Source: JBOGOC01 sp050747525
GTDB taxonomy: Bacteria > Acidobacteriota > Polarisedimenticolia > JACPZX01 > DASXTC01
Reading direction: 5' to 3'
Length of the DNA: 24,347 nucleotides
NCBI GenBank assembly: GCA_050747525.1
Contig: JBOGOC010000099.1
Location: forward strand, 1 to 24,347
Below are positions 1 to 7,738 of the stretch, in pieces. Both the position numbers and the translations under genes were made by a program. Numbering within the stretch: position 1 is the first letter of the stretch; the number at the start of each line of letters is the position of its first letter. The notes under the pieces were generated by a model, which did not search any database, had not been told where the DNA came from, and saw only the letters and a list, made by a program, of their open reading frames with translations.

Positions 1-1
1 C

Positions 2-27
2 CGAACTTCCCTCAGTTTCGTGGACAG
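2..27. repeat. Left terminal inverted repeat of the IS3-family element
   Basis: This matches the reverse complement of 1221-1246 at 19 of 26 positions without gaps. The shared blocks are CTTCCC near the outer edge and TGGACAG at the inner edge. The TGGACA inner block is typical of IS3-family ends. Confidence 0.7.
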
Positions 28-32
28 GTATG

Positions 33-899
33 TTATGCGGCCCCCAACTCGGCTTTCTCAAACTCCTCCGGGGTTCGATAGCCGAGGTACGAGTGCCGGC
101 GCTGCCGATTGTAGAAGACCTCGATAAAGTCGAAGATCGAAGCTCTGGCTTGCTGACGCGTTGAGAACTCCTGGCGGTAAATGAGCTCCACCTTCAGGGT
201 TCTGAAGAAGCTCTCGACGACGGCGTTGTCCCAGCAGTCCCCTTTACGGCTCATGCTGCTGACGATTCCGTGCCGCTTCAGCAGGTGCTGATACTCGGCA
301 CAGGCGTACTGACTGCCGCGATCGGAATGATGTAGCAGGCCTCCTTGGGGAGACCTGCTTTGCAGAGCCGTCCTGAGTGCCCTTACGACGAGGCTGTGGT
401 CCAGATCGCTATCCATCGACCAGCCCACCACGCGGCGCGAGAACAGATCCAGCACCACAGCCAGGTACAGCCACCCTTCACCCGTCCAGATGTACGTGAT
501 GTCCGTCGCCCAACGCCGGTTTGGCCCCTCGCTGGTAAAGTCCCTTGCCAGCAGATTCTCGGCTATGTCGAAACGGTGATTCGAGAACGTCGTGGCCTTG
601 AATCTCTTACGGCGTGGCGGCGTGATCGCGTTTTCTCGCATCAAACGCTCCACCCGGCGACGGCCGCATACCACCTTCAGGGACTGGAATTCCTCATGAA
701 CGCGTGGACTCCCATAGGTTCGACGGCTCTTCTGGAAAACCTGTCGGATTTTCTCGAGCAGATCCCGATCGCGCCGAACCCGGCTCGGTTCCGGGCGATC
801 GAGCCAGGCGTAATACCCGCTGCGCGCAACACCCAACACGCGGCACAGCATCGCTATAGGGAAGTTCGCCTTCTCCGCGGCGATGAACCTGAACCTCAA
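33..899 (-). CDS. IS3-family transposase OrfB (DDE catalytic domain)
   Basis: This is the catalytic half of the IS3-type transposase, an rve integrase-like fold that cuts and joins DNA strands. The 288 residues contain an N-terminal HTH_21-like region (about 40-100) and then the catalytic core. The D-D-35-E triad is visible as D133 (WATDIT), D193 (HHSDRGSQY) and E229 (NAVVESFF). The frame opens with a TTG whose last two bases belong to the orfA stop (TTGA overlap). OrfB is therefore more likely made as an OrfAB fusion by -1 frameshifting at the A7 tract upstream than from its own start. The length is normal for the family and no disruption is seen. Confidence 0.95.
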   Translation of the reverse strand: MRFRFIAAEKANFPIAMLCRVLGVARSGYYAWLDRPEPSRVRRDRDLLEKIRQVFQKSRRTYGSPRVHEEFQSLKVVCGRRRVERLMRENAITPPRRKRFKATTFSNHRFDIAENLLARDFTSEGPNRRWATDITYIWTGEGWLYLAVVLDLFSRRVVGWSMDSDLDHSLVVRALRTALQSRSPQGGLLHHSDRGSQYACAEYQHLLKRHGIVSSMSRKGDCWDNAVVESFFRTLKVELIYRQEFSTRQQARASIFDFIEVFYNRQRRHSYLGYRTPEEFEKAELGAA

Positions 900-1183
900 C
901 TGTTTTCCTTGGCGAAGAAGGCCGTCGCTTTTTTTAGGATGTCGCGCTCCACCTTCAGCTGCATGTTCTCTCGGCGTAGCCTGACCAGCTCTTCTCTCTC
1001 CGAGGTCGTCAGACCTTCCTTCTCACCCCCGTCTATCTCGTGTTGCTGCACCCAGTAGCGAAGAGATGACTCCGTCAGGTCCAGCTCCTTGGCCACCTCA
1101 CGGATACTCTTGCCAGAGTTCTTCACCAGCTGGACCGTCTCTAGCTTGAACTCCTCACTGAACTTCCGCCTGTCTCGTGCCAT
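896..1183 (-). CDS. IS3-family OrfA (helix-turn-helix, leucine-zipper protein)
   Basis: This is the DNA-binding partner of the IS3 transposase. It has an HTH_Tnp_1 type N-terminus (RRKFSEEFKLETVQLV, then KSIREVAKELDLTESSLRYWV). A heptad-rich coiled coil follows (ELVRLRRENMQLKVERDILKKA), which family knowledge says mediates multimerisation. I chose the ATG at 1183 because a GGGAGG Shine-Dalgarno lies 8 nt upstream. An in-frame ATG at 1204 would add seven residues without such support. The frame ends in TGA at 898-896, overlapping the orfB TTG. Confidence 0.9.
   Translation of the reverse strand: MARDRRKFSEEFKLETVQLVKNSGKSIREVAKELDLTESSLRYWVQQHEIDGGEKEGLTTSEREELVRLRRENMQLKVERDILKKATAFFAKENS
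929..935 (-). other. Programmed -1 ribosomal frameshift site (A7) between orfA and orfB
   Basis: On the coding strand the sequence reads CTA AAA AAA GCG, a run of seven A followed by G, about 30 nt before the orfA stop. OrfB lies in the -1 frame. Reading that frame from the A7 run through to the orfB TTG meets no stop codon. This is the classic IS3 arrangement for producing the OrfAB transposase. I did not model a downstream stimulatory structure. Confidence 0.85.
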
Positions 1184-1220
1184 CCCGTGGACCTCCCGGA
1201 CCATTATCGTCCGAATCTCG

Positions 1221-1246
1221 CTGTCCAGAAAAAGGGGGGAAGATCA
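1221..1246. repeat. Right terminal inverted repeat of the IS3-family element
   Basis: Read inward on the minus strand it starts TGATCTTCCC and ends TGGACAG, pairing with 2-27. It lies about 38 bp upstream of the orfA start, where the element's promoter is expected. Confidence 0.7.
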
Positions 1247-1270
1247 GCCTGAGCCGGGTCGAGCGAGCGT

Positions 1271-1430
1271 TGGCCGTGCGCGCTTTTGCGCGGCCAGCGA
1301 GCGAGGGCGAAGGCGGAAGCGGGAGTGAGCCGTCGTGGCCAACGCCACGACGGCGAACGTTCCCGGAGACCACTCCCCGACGGGCGGCGGCCGTGACTCC
1401 TCCCGCCCCGGCGGCCACTCTCGCCGCCCG
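1271..1430. repeat. Cluster of inverted repeats in the gap between the IS and the amidohydrolase operon
   Basis: Three stem-forming pairs sit here. The first is TGGCC/GGCCA-type arms around a TTTT loop at 1271-1296. The second is a perfect 11-bp stem with a 4-nt loop, GCCGTCGTGGC at 1329-1339 with its complement at 1344-1354. The third is a 9-bp pair, CGGGCGGCG at 1381-1389 with CGCCGCCCG at 1422-1430. None is followed by a T-run on either strand, so they are not typical Rho-independent terminators. They lie just downstream of the minus-strand amidohydrolase operon and could mark its 3' end. No convincing gene is seen in 1247-1442. Confidence 0.6.
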
Positions 1431-1442
1431 ACCGCCGGGCGA

Positions 1443-4136
1443 CTACGGCGCGGCCGCGCGATGCGTCACCGGGAGCGGCCGCGCGCGGTACTTGTCGTAG
1501 AGCTGCTGCTGCCTGTTCCCCAGATCAACGTCCTGCCCGTCGATGAACAGCTTCAGGACGCGCGTCTTGATCTCCAGCGGGTCGCCGTCGGTGAGCATGA
1601 GGCTGGCGCTCTTGCCCGCTTCGATGGACCCGAGGCGATCCCCGGCCCCCAGGATCTGCGCCGGGTAGAGCGTGACCGCCTTGAGCGCCACGTCCCGCGG
1701 CAGTCCGAAGGCGGCCGCCATCCCCGCGTGGTGGGGGAGGTTGCGCGTGTGTGGCGCGCCGAAGCCGCCCCCGCTGTTGACCAGGCAGAACTTCACGCCT
1801 GCTTCGTGCAGCTTGAGCGGCATCGTGTAGGCCGTGTCGTACGGCTCGTCCCTGCGGAAGGAGTTGGACAGCACCGGCCCCAGGATGACCGGGATGTTGT
1901 TCTCACGCAGCAGGTCGGCCACACGCCACGCGTCCGCGGACGATTCCAGGATCATGCGCACCCCTTCCTCGCGGGCCCAGCGCACGGCGTCCTTGATCTG
2001 GCGCACCTCGCTGGCGCTCACGACCACGGGGATCTCGCCCCGCAGAAGCGGCTGCATCGCCTCCAGCGCCGGGTCGGGGCCGGGCGGCTGGGAGCCGCCT
2101 TCCTTCGCCGCGTCGAGGGCGCGCTGGTAGGCGCGCGCCGCTTCGAACGTCTCCTTCATCTCGCGCAGGTCCTCCTGGCGCTGCTTGTCCTGCTCTTCGA
2201 TGCTCTGCGGCGGTCCACCGAAGCCGCCCTGCCTCGGGCGCGGATAGGCTGGGTAGTTCACGTGCATGGCCAGGCGCGATGCGGCGGTGAGGTCCTCCCA
2301 CGTCCAGCCTGCCAGACGCAGCAGGGCGCTGGTCCCCGCGATGGTCCCTCCGCGCGGCACGGTCAGCACGTGGGTGATGCCCGCGGACCGCGTGACCCGG
2401 ATGACCTCCGAGTCCGGGTTGACGGACGCCTCCACGCGCACGTTGGGGTTGATCTTCCCCGTTTCGGAGATGTCCACGCTGCCGGAAACCGAGCCGATCT
2501 CGGTGAGCCCCACCACCGTGCTGGCGTCGATCATCCCGGGATAGAGATGAAGACCGGCGCCCTGCACCACGAGGGCGTCGGCGGGGACCGCCACCTCGCG
2601 TCCGACCGCCTCGATGCGGCCGCCGCGCACCACCACCGTCCCGCCTTCGATGTCGGGGCCGGACACAGTGTGCACGGTGGCCCCCACGATGGCGAAGGCT
2701 GCGGACTCCCCGGAAGGCTCGCGCCATGGCGCGGGCCGCGCGGCGGGGATGGGCCGTCCGGGGGGCAGGCTCGATGACGGTTTCTTTTCCGCCGACGCCG
2801 TCTGGCCGGCGGCCTCGGGCTTCTTCGGCTTGCCGTCGTTCTTCACCTTCTCGATCAGCTCCGCGCGACGCGCCTGGTCGGCCGCGCGCCGCGCGACGTC
2901 CTCGGCGCGATCGAACTGCTTCACGCCGTCCACCCAGGTCTGCTCGGCGAGCGTGTAGACGCTGAGCGGGTGGCCGTTCCAGATCACGAAGTCGGCGTCC
3001 TTACCCGGCTCGAGCGAGCCCACCCTGGCGTCGATGCGAAGCTGGCGGGCCGGGTTGATGGTCACCAGCGCCATCGCCTCGGCCATGTCCATGCCTCCGT
3101 ACCGCATCGCCTTGGCGGCCTCCAGGTTCATACGGCGCGCCAGCTCGTCGGAGTCGCTGTTGAAGGAGACGCTCACCCCGCGGCGCGCCATCAGCGCCCC
3201 GTTGTAGGGGATGGCGTCGAAGGCCTCCAGCTTGTACCCCCACCAGTCACTGAAGGTGGAGGCCCCCGCACCGTGACGGGCGATCTCGTCGGCCACCTTG
3301 TACCCTTCCAGCACGTGCTGGAAGGTGGACACCTTGAATCCCAGCTCGTCCGCCAGGCGGATCAGCATGAGGATCTCGTCCTGCCTGTAGCAGTGGCTGT
3401 GAACCAGCCGCTCGCCGCGCAGTATCTCCGCCAGCGCCTCGAGCTGCAGATCGCGCCGCGGGGGGACGCGCCGGGCCTGCTGCTTGTTCTTGAGCTTCTC
3501 GTACTCCTTCCAGTCCCGATCGTACCGGGCAGCGGCGAGGAAGCGCTCGCGGATCGACTGCTCAACGCCCATGCGGGTCACCGGGTAGCGTGGGGCGGCT
3601 CCGGGGGCCTGGAAGTTGGACCGCTTGGGGTTCTCTCCGAGCGCGAACTTGATCCCCGCGGGCGCTCCGGGAAACATCAGATCCGCCGCGCTGGCGCCCC
3701 ACTTGAGCTTGATGACCTGGTTCTGGCCCCCGATCGAGTTGGCCGAGCCGTGCAGCACATTCGCGGCGGTCAGCCCTCCCGCCAGTTCGCGGTAGATGGA
3801 GATGTCGTCCGGGTCCAGCACGTCCATGATGCGTACTTCCGCTGTGATGTTGTTCGACCCCTCGTTCACGCTGCCGTCCACGCCGGTGTGGCTGTGCGCG
3901 TCGATGAGGCCCGGCGTGACGTGCTTGCCGGCTCCGTCGATGACCAGGGCCCCGCGCGGAGGATCGATCTGCCCCGACACGGCCACGATGTGCCCGTCGC
4001 GCACCAGCATGTCGCCCGGGTTCAGGACCCCGGCGTCCGAAACGGTCCAGATCACCGCCCCCTTCACCAGCACTTCACGCGGGGGAGGAGCGCCCGCCGC
4101 GAGCGCCGCGAGCAGCAGAGTCCAGGTGACGATCAC
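1443..4136 (-). CDS. Secreted tandem amidohydrolase (two amidohydrolase domains fused)
   Basis: The protein has 897 residues. A short hydrophobic signal peptide (about 1-16) is followed by two imidazolonepropionase/dihydroorotase-like amidohydrolase units. Unit 1 (about 20-410) has the metal site: H81-x-H83 (DAHSHTG), H246/H248, H274, and an aspartate in NSDSDE (about 328-330). It ends with the usual LEPGKDADFVIW strand. A charged, proline-rich linker (about 430-475) leads to unit 2 (about 478-897). Unit 2 keeps the fold signatures, ending RLGSIEAGKSASLML, but reads IDASTV at 536-541 where His-x-His should be, so it probably lacks metal chemistry. The start ATG overlaps the upstream gene's stop (ATGA), implying translational coupling. 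The substrate is unknown; an exported peptidase or cyclic-amide hydrolase role is typical of relatives. Confidence 0.88.
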   Translation of the reverse strand: MIVTWTLLLAALAAGAPPPREVLVKGAVIWTVSDAGVLNPGDMLVRDGHIVAVSGQIDPPRGALVIDGAGKHVTPGLIDAHSHTGVDGSVNEGSNNITAEVRIMDVLDPDDISIYRELAGGLTAANVLHGSANSIGGQNQVIKLKWGASAADLMFPGAPAGIKFALGENPKRSNFQAPGAAPRYPVTRMGVEQSIRERFLAAARYDRDWKEYEKLKNKQQARRVPPRRDLQLEALAEILRGERLVHSHCYRQDEILMLIRLADELGFKVSTFQHVLEGYKVADEIARHGAGASTFSDWWGYKLEAFDAIPYNGALMARRGVSVSFNSDSDELARRMNLEAAKAMRYGGMDMAEAMALVTINPARQLRIDARVGSLEPGKDADFVIWNGHPLSVYTLAEQTWVDGVKQFDRAEDVARRAADQARRAELIEKVKNDGKPKKPEAAGQTASAEKKPSSSLPPGRPIPAARPAPWREPSGESAAFAIVGATVHTVSGPDIEGGTVVVRGGRIEAVGREVAVPADALVVQGAGLHLYPGMIDASTVVGLTEIGSVSGSVDISETGKINPNVRVEASVNPDSEVIRVTRSAGITHVLTVPRGGTIAGTSALLRLAGWTWEDLTAASRLAMHVNYPAYPRPRQGGFGGPPQSIEEQDKQRQEDLREMKETFEAARAYQRALDAAKEGGSQPPGPDPALEAMQPLLRGEIPVVVSASEVRQIKDAVRWAREEGVRMILESSADAWRVADLLRENNIPVILGPVLSNSFRRDEPYDTAYTMPLKLHEAGVKFCLVNSGGGFGAPHTRNLPHHAGMAAAFGLPRDVALKAVTLYPAQILGAGDRLGSIEAGKSASLMLTDGDPLEIKTRVLKLFIDGQDVDLGNRQQQLYDKYRARPLPVTHRAAAP

Positions 4137-5857
4137 AGGCTGCCTCCTTCCGGTCCCGCGGTGCGGGTCCCCTTCACGGTGTACGGTCCTCCGCCGGGGA
4201 ACTCACCGCTCCCCTCCATCTCTTCCCCGGTGACGATCACCGAGATCTCCTGGCTCGGCCGGCTCCCCTCGCCTGGAAGGACCACGGTCATCTCGTTGCC
4301 CACCACTTTCACCGACGTGAACGCCACGGTGCCGCGCTGCGTCTCGGCGGTCCCCGCGTAGTCCCCCTCGTGTCCCGTGATGGTCCAGGTGCGGCTGATG
4401 GCTCTGCCTCCGATGGTCAAGGTGATCGACCACGTGCCGCGCGGGTCGATCCTGGCGTTGGGGTCGCCTTTGGAGGCTTTCTGCTCGATGTCGTGCTTGA
4501 TGCCGTCCACGAACACGTGGACGGGCTTCGCCTTTTCGTTGAAGACTCCGTCGCCGGATTCGGGGGCTCCGTCCCAGACCACCAGGTTGGCGATCTTGCC
4601 GGGCTCCAGGGTGCCCAGGGTGCGCTCCAGTCCCAGGGTGCGCGCGGCGTTGGTGGTGAGCGCCGCCAGCGCGGTCTGCGCCGTCAGGCCCCGTTCCATC
4701 GCCTTGCGGAGGCGGGCGGGGAACTCGCCGGCCGACGGTGCCCGGCAGGTGCCCAGGGCGAAGGCCACGCCCGCCTGTTCCAGCGCCGCGGGGTTGGCGG
4801 GGGCCATGTCCCATCGTTCCAGATCGCGCGTCGTCACCAGAAGCGCCTCGTCCGGATCGCTCACCTTCGGCTTCTCGGGATAGGCCAGCGGCAGGATCAC
4901 GGGACGGCCGGCCGCGGCGAGAGCCGTGATCGCTCCGTGCTGCGCGTTCTCGAGCCCCGAGGCGATGACGACGCCGTCCAGGGCGAATTCGCGCGTGATG
5001 GACAGAGCCCGCAGGACGTTGGCGCTGTCGGGCACGTCGAAGAAGACCCGCCCGCGTCCGGAGGCCGGTCCTGCCAGCGCGTCGAGTGACGCCACCGACG
5101 CCGGGCGCTGGATGCCGGCCGGATCAGAGGCGTAGCGCGCCTGCCAGACGTCCTGACGCCGGGCATCGAGCAGCGTCTGGCGGATCACGGAGATCGAGCC
5201 CATCAGTGATGTGGGGTAAGGCTGCCCGAAATTGCCCGACTCGAATGCCACCACCTGCCCCGCGCTGGCCGTCACCAGGTTGGCCGAGGGAGCGCCCGCG
5301 CCCAGGTTCAGGACAGCGGGCTGCCCGCGGAAGATCCCGTCGGCGGGGAGAGAGAGCGCGGTGGTGAATCCCATGGCGCGATGCTTCTCGAAGCCGGAGC
5401 CGTCCGCCACGAGCCCGTCGGCCACGCGCCGCTCCGCGCGGACGCGCACGATCGGGTGGGCGGTGCCGGCCGGCTGCTCGGGAGCCTGCTGGCGCCCGGG
5501 GCCGCCCTGCTGGGCGGGGGGGGTCTCGACCCTCTTCTGGCCGATGTCGCTGCACGCGTCGATGAACCCGGCGGTCACCGTGCGCCCCGCCGCCTCAAGC
5601 ACGTAGGCGTCCGGAGGAACGTCCACGCCGCGCCCGGCCGCCTCGATCAGGCCGTCCCGCAGGACCACGGTGCCGTCGGGCACGATCTTGTCCGGCGCGA
5701 CGATCACGCGTGCCTTGGTGATGGCGTACACGCGCGGCCGCTCGGCATGTGCCGGAAACGCCGAAGCCGCCGTGAGGCAGACGAGAAAAGATGAAAGCAG
5801 GCGGACGCGCGACAGGCGGGCGCCTGACAGGCGGGCCCAGGGCGAGCATCGGGTCAT
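4133..5857 (-). CDS. Secreted amidohydrolase-like protein with degenerate metal site
   Basis: The protein has 574 residues. I chose the ATG at 5857 because GGGGAAGG lies 7 nt upstream and it begins a normal signal peptide: an Arg-rich n-region, a hydrophobic core, and an AHA cleavage site near residue 38. An upstream in-frame start at 5956 would add 33 residues that do not look like a leader and would start upstream of the predicted promoter -10. The body is amidohydrolase-like (composite N-terminal sandwich, then a barrel, ending TLEPGKIANLVVWDG). The metal motif reads DACSD instead of DAHSH, so catalysis is doubtful. A beta-rich C-terminal domain (about 474-574, starting GTWSITLTIG) is extra. 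It is the first gene of a two-gene operon with the tandem amidohydrolase, and the products may form one complex. Confidence 0.85.
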   Translation of the reverse strand: MTRCSPWARLSGARLSRVRLLSSFLVCLTAASAFPAHAERPRVYAITKARVIVAPDKIVPDGTVVLRDGLIEAAGRGVDVPPDAYVLEAAGRTVTAGFIDACSDIGQKRVETPPAQQGGPGRQQAPEQPAGTAHPIVRVRAERRVADGLVADGSGFEKHRAMGFTTALSLPADGIFRGQPAVLNLGAGAPSANLVTASAGQVVAFESGNFGQPYPTSLMGSISVIRQTLLDARRQDVWQARYASDPAGIQRPASVASLDALAGPASGRGRVFFDVPDSANVLRALSITREFALDGVVIASGLENAQHGAITALAAAGRPVILPLAYPEKPKVSDPDEALLVTTRDLERWDMAPANPAALEQAGVAFALGTCRAPSAGEFPARLRKAMERGLTAQTALAALTTNAARTLGLERTLGTLEPGKIANLVVWDGAPESGDGVFNEKAKPVHVFVDGIKHDIEQKASKGDPNARIDPRGTWSITLTIGGRAISRTWTITGHEGDYAGTAETQRGTVAFTSVKVVGNEMTVVLPGEGSRPSQEISVIVTGEEMEGSGEFPGGGPYTVKGTRTAGPEGGSL

Positions 5858-5923
5858 CGGTTGGCCTTCCCCATGAGCATGGCGATGGATGATGCGGCCC
5901 GCCCCCAGCGGACCGGACAGCGC

Positions 5924-5953
5924 ATGATACCGGGAGCCCGGCGTGGCGCGCAA
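5924..5953 (-). promoter_or_regulatory. Predicted sigma-70 promoter of the amidohydrolase operon
   Basis: On the minus strand TTGCGC (5953-5948) is followed after 18 nt by TATCAT (5929-5924). Transcription would start near 5917, leaving a leader of about 60 nt with a good ribosome binding site before the ATG at 5857. It lies in the 106-bp gap after the transporter gene, so the amidohydrolases probably have their own transcript. Confidence 0.55.
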
Positions 5954-5963
5954 CACGCCGGCG

Positions 5964-7451
5964 TCAGTGGGGGAGGAGGGGCGTGAGCGCCAGCAGTCCG
6001 AGCCACACGACCAGGAAGGAGATCACGTCCAGGACGACCCCCACCCGGATCATCCGCCGCAGAGGGACCATCCCGGTGCCGAACACGATGGCGTTGGGGG
6101 GCGTGGAGACGGGGAAGATGAAGCCGCAGGTGGCCGCCAGCCCCACACCCAGCGCCGGCCGGACCGGATCGAAGCCGAGGCTCTGAGCCGCCGCGATGGC
6201 GACCGGGACGAGCAGGGTCGCCGCCGCGGTGTTGGAAGCGAACTCGCTCACCAGGATGGTGACCCCGACGCAGAGCGCCAGCAATCCCGCGGGGGTGGAG
6301 GCGAGCCCCGTCTCACGGATCCATTCTCCGGCCCACCGGGCCAGGCCCGTCTGCTCGGCCAGCGTTCCCAGGGAGAGCCCTCCTCCGAACAGCAGGATGA
6401 TCCCCCAGTTGACCTGACGACCCTGCTGCCAGGTCAGCGCGAACTCGCGTCGCTTCCAGCTCACGGGAGCCACGAAGAGCAGGGATGCGCACAGCAGCGC
6501 GACCCCTGCTTCGGGAAGGCGCTCAGCCAGCCGGCGCGCCACCGGGCTGTCCGGTCCGAGGCTCAGGCCGGCCACCGCGGGCAGGGTCCAGAGAAGCAGT
6601 GCAAGGACGCAGGCCGCGATGGTCCATCGCTTCCCGGCCTTCGAGGCCGGCCCTGCTCCGCCGGCCGCACCCGGATCGGCTTCGGCCCGCCCGGCCAGCG
6701 CCTCGCCGCCCAGGATGGATCGCGTCATCAGCATCGAGGCGGCCAGAAGGGCCATCGAGATCGGGATGCCGAACAGGAGCCAGGCGGTGAAAGAGACTTT
6801 CACGCCGGCCAGACGCTCGATGAAGCCGGCCACCAGGAGGTTGGGCGGCGTGCCGATGATGGTGGCCATGCCGCCCACCGACGCGCCGTAGGCCACGATC
6901 AGCAGGATCCCCGACACCCACGGGCGGTGGCGCGCGGCAGCGGCGTCTCCGCCCGAGCGCTGCACGGCCGCCGCGCGGGCCACGGGAGTCATCAAGGCTG
7001 CCGTGGCCGTGTTGGACAGGACCGTGGAGATGGCCGCCGAGGTCAGCCCGACCGCCGACAGCAGCCCGGTCGTGCTGCGGGTGAAGCGCGGGTGGTGCAG
7101 CAGCGCGGTGGCCACCATGCGGTCCAGTCCGTGCAAGGAGAAAGCCTCGGCCAGAAGGAACGAGCCGATGAACAGGAAGATGACCGGGTCGGCGTACGGT
7201 GCCAGCACGGCTCTCGCGGGCGCCACACCCGAGACGATGGCCAGCGCCGACGCGAGCAGCGCCGTGGCGGGCAGAGGGATCGCCTCCGTCATCCAGTAGC
7301 AGACCGCCAGCGCCAGGATGCCCAGCAGGCGGCGCGCTTCGGGCGGATGATCTCCCGGGTTCAGGATCCACAGCGCCGCGCACGCGAGCGGCCCCGCGAC
7401 GAGCCCCAGGGTGCTGAGGCGTCTTTCGAAGGAGTCCTCGGCGGCGGCCAC
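5964..7451 (-). CDS. DASS/SLC13-family sodium:dicarboxylate (or sulfate) symporter
   Basis: This 495-residue inner-membrane transporter has about 11-12 hydrophobic segments. Both halves of the divalent anion:Na+ symporter repeat show the SNT substrate/sodium motif: SNTAT at about 146-150, and SNTAA at about 406-410. A TPPNAIVFGTG block near 449-459 is the C-terminal family signature. Relatives import C4-dicarboxylates, citrate or sulfate, and the sequence alone does not choose between them. The start is GTG at 7451, 16 nt after the stop of the zinc-ribbon gene, with only a weak ribosome binding site. The two genes are likely cotranscribed. Confidence 0.92.
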   Translation of the reverse strand: MAAAEDSFERRLSTLGLVAGPLACAALWILNPGDHPPEARRLLGILALAVCYWMTEAIPLPATALLASALAIVSGVAPARAVLAPYADPVIFLFIGSFLLAEAFSLHGLDRMVATALLHHPRFTRSTTGLLSAVGLTSAAISTVLSNTATAALMTPVARAAAVQRSGGDAAAARHRPWVSGILLIVAYGASVGGMATIIGTPPNLLVAGFIERLAGVKVSFTAWLLFGIPISMALLAASMLMTRSILGGEALAGRAEADPGAAGGAGPASKAGKRWTIAACVLALLLWTLPAVAGLSLGPDSPVARRLAERLPEAGVALLCASLLFVAPVSWKRREFALTWQQGRQVNWGIILLFGGGLSLGTLAEQTGLARWAGEWIRETGLASTPAGLLALCVGVTILVSEFASNTAAATLLVPVAIAAAQSLGFDPVRPALGVGLAATCGFIFPVSTPPNAIVFGTGMVPLRRMIRVGVVLDVISFLVVWLGLLALTPLLPH

Positions 7452-7467
7452 GGCCGACGCGATAGGC

Positions 7468-7683
7468 CTAGATCCCGCCCAGGTTCGCCGAAAGGATGGC
7501 GCGGCAGGCGGAGCAGAGGATGATGTACCCCTTGCGCGGGAGCGTGGAAGTGAAGTTCACGCGGCTGCGCAGAAGGCGCACCACCTGCACCGCCTGGACC
7601 TCCTGGCGGCATTGCGGACAGGACACCGGGGATTCCAGAGCGTACTCGGCTTCGAAGGTTGGTGAGTCGGTGGGCAGGGCCAT
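7468..7683 (-). CDS. Small zinc-ribbon protein, function unknown
   Basis: This 71-residue protein has two CxxC knuckles (C22-P-Q-C25 and C57-S-A-C60) separated by 31 residues, so a single bound zinc is likely. Nothing else is recognisable. The ATG at 7683 has GGAGG 5 nt upstream, so the start is secure. It is the first gene of a unit with the DASS transporter and is transcribed divergently from tatD. A regulatory or structural metal-ribbon role is possible but not shown. Confidence 0.75.
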   Translation of the reverse strand: MALPTDSPTFEAEYALESPVSCPQCRQEVQAVQVVRLLRSRVNFTSTLPRKGYIILCSACRAILSANLGGI

Positions 7684-7708
7684 CGGGACCTCCGTATGAG
7701 GGCGCCGC

Positions 7709-7738
7709 AGTATAGTACCCTCGCCTCATGCCCGTGAA
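7709..7738 (-). promoter_or_regulatory. Predicted promoter for the zinc-ribbon/transporter operon
   Basis: On the minus strand TTCACG (7738-7733), 18 nt, then TATACT (7714-7709). The leader would be about 20-25 nt and contains GGAGG. It overlaps the tatD -10 region and tatD codons 2-4, so the two divergent promoters share DNA. Confidence 0.5.
7711..7727 (+). promoter_or_regulatory. -10 region for tatD, probably leaderless
   Basis: TATAGT at 7711-7716 and the overlapping TACCCT at 7716-7721 lie just before the ATG at 7728. The second leaves exactly 6 nt, which would put the transcription start on or next to the start codon. No Shine-Dalgarno is visible and I see no convincing -35. Confidence 0.45.

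Larger units (their letters stand above)
2..1246 (-). mobile_element. IS3-family insertion sequence, nearly complete
   Basis: This is a compact element of about 1245 bp. It carries the two overlapping reading frames of the IS3 family (orfA 896-1183, orfB 33-899, both minus). Its ends are imperfect inverted repeats that match at 19 of 26 positions, and the right end begins with the family-typical TG. Base composition is visibly less GC-rich than the flanking chromosome, which fits recent acquisition. Both frames are intact and the DDE residues are present, so it may still be active. The window starts one base outside the left repeat, so the target-site duplication cannot be checked. The exact end could be off by one or two bases. 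Confidence 0.9.

Noticed and set aside
929..935. A7 run between orfA and orfB considered as a sequencing error or inactivating frameshift
   Set aside because: A -1 slippery A-run before overlapping orfA/orfB frames is the normal expression mechanism of the IS3 family.
1271..1296. Stem with TTTT loop considered as a Rho-independent terminator
   Set aside because: The T-run is in the loop rather than after the stem, and no T-tract follows on either strand.
1335..2777. 480-residue plus-strand open frame, and similar long frames at 2970-4361 and 5943-7523
   Set aside because: They are antisense to well-supported minus-strand genes, rich in His/Arg/Gln/Pro with no recognisable domain. They look like GC-rich shadow frames.
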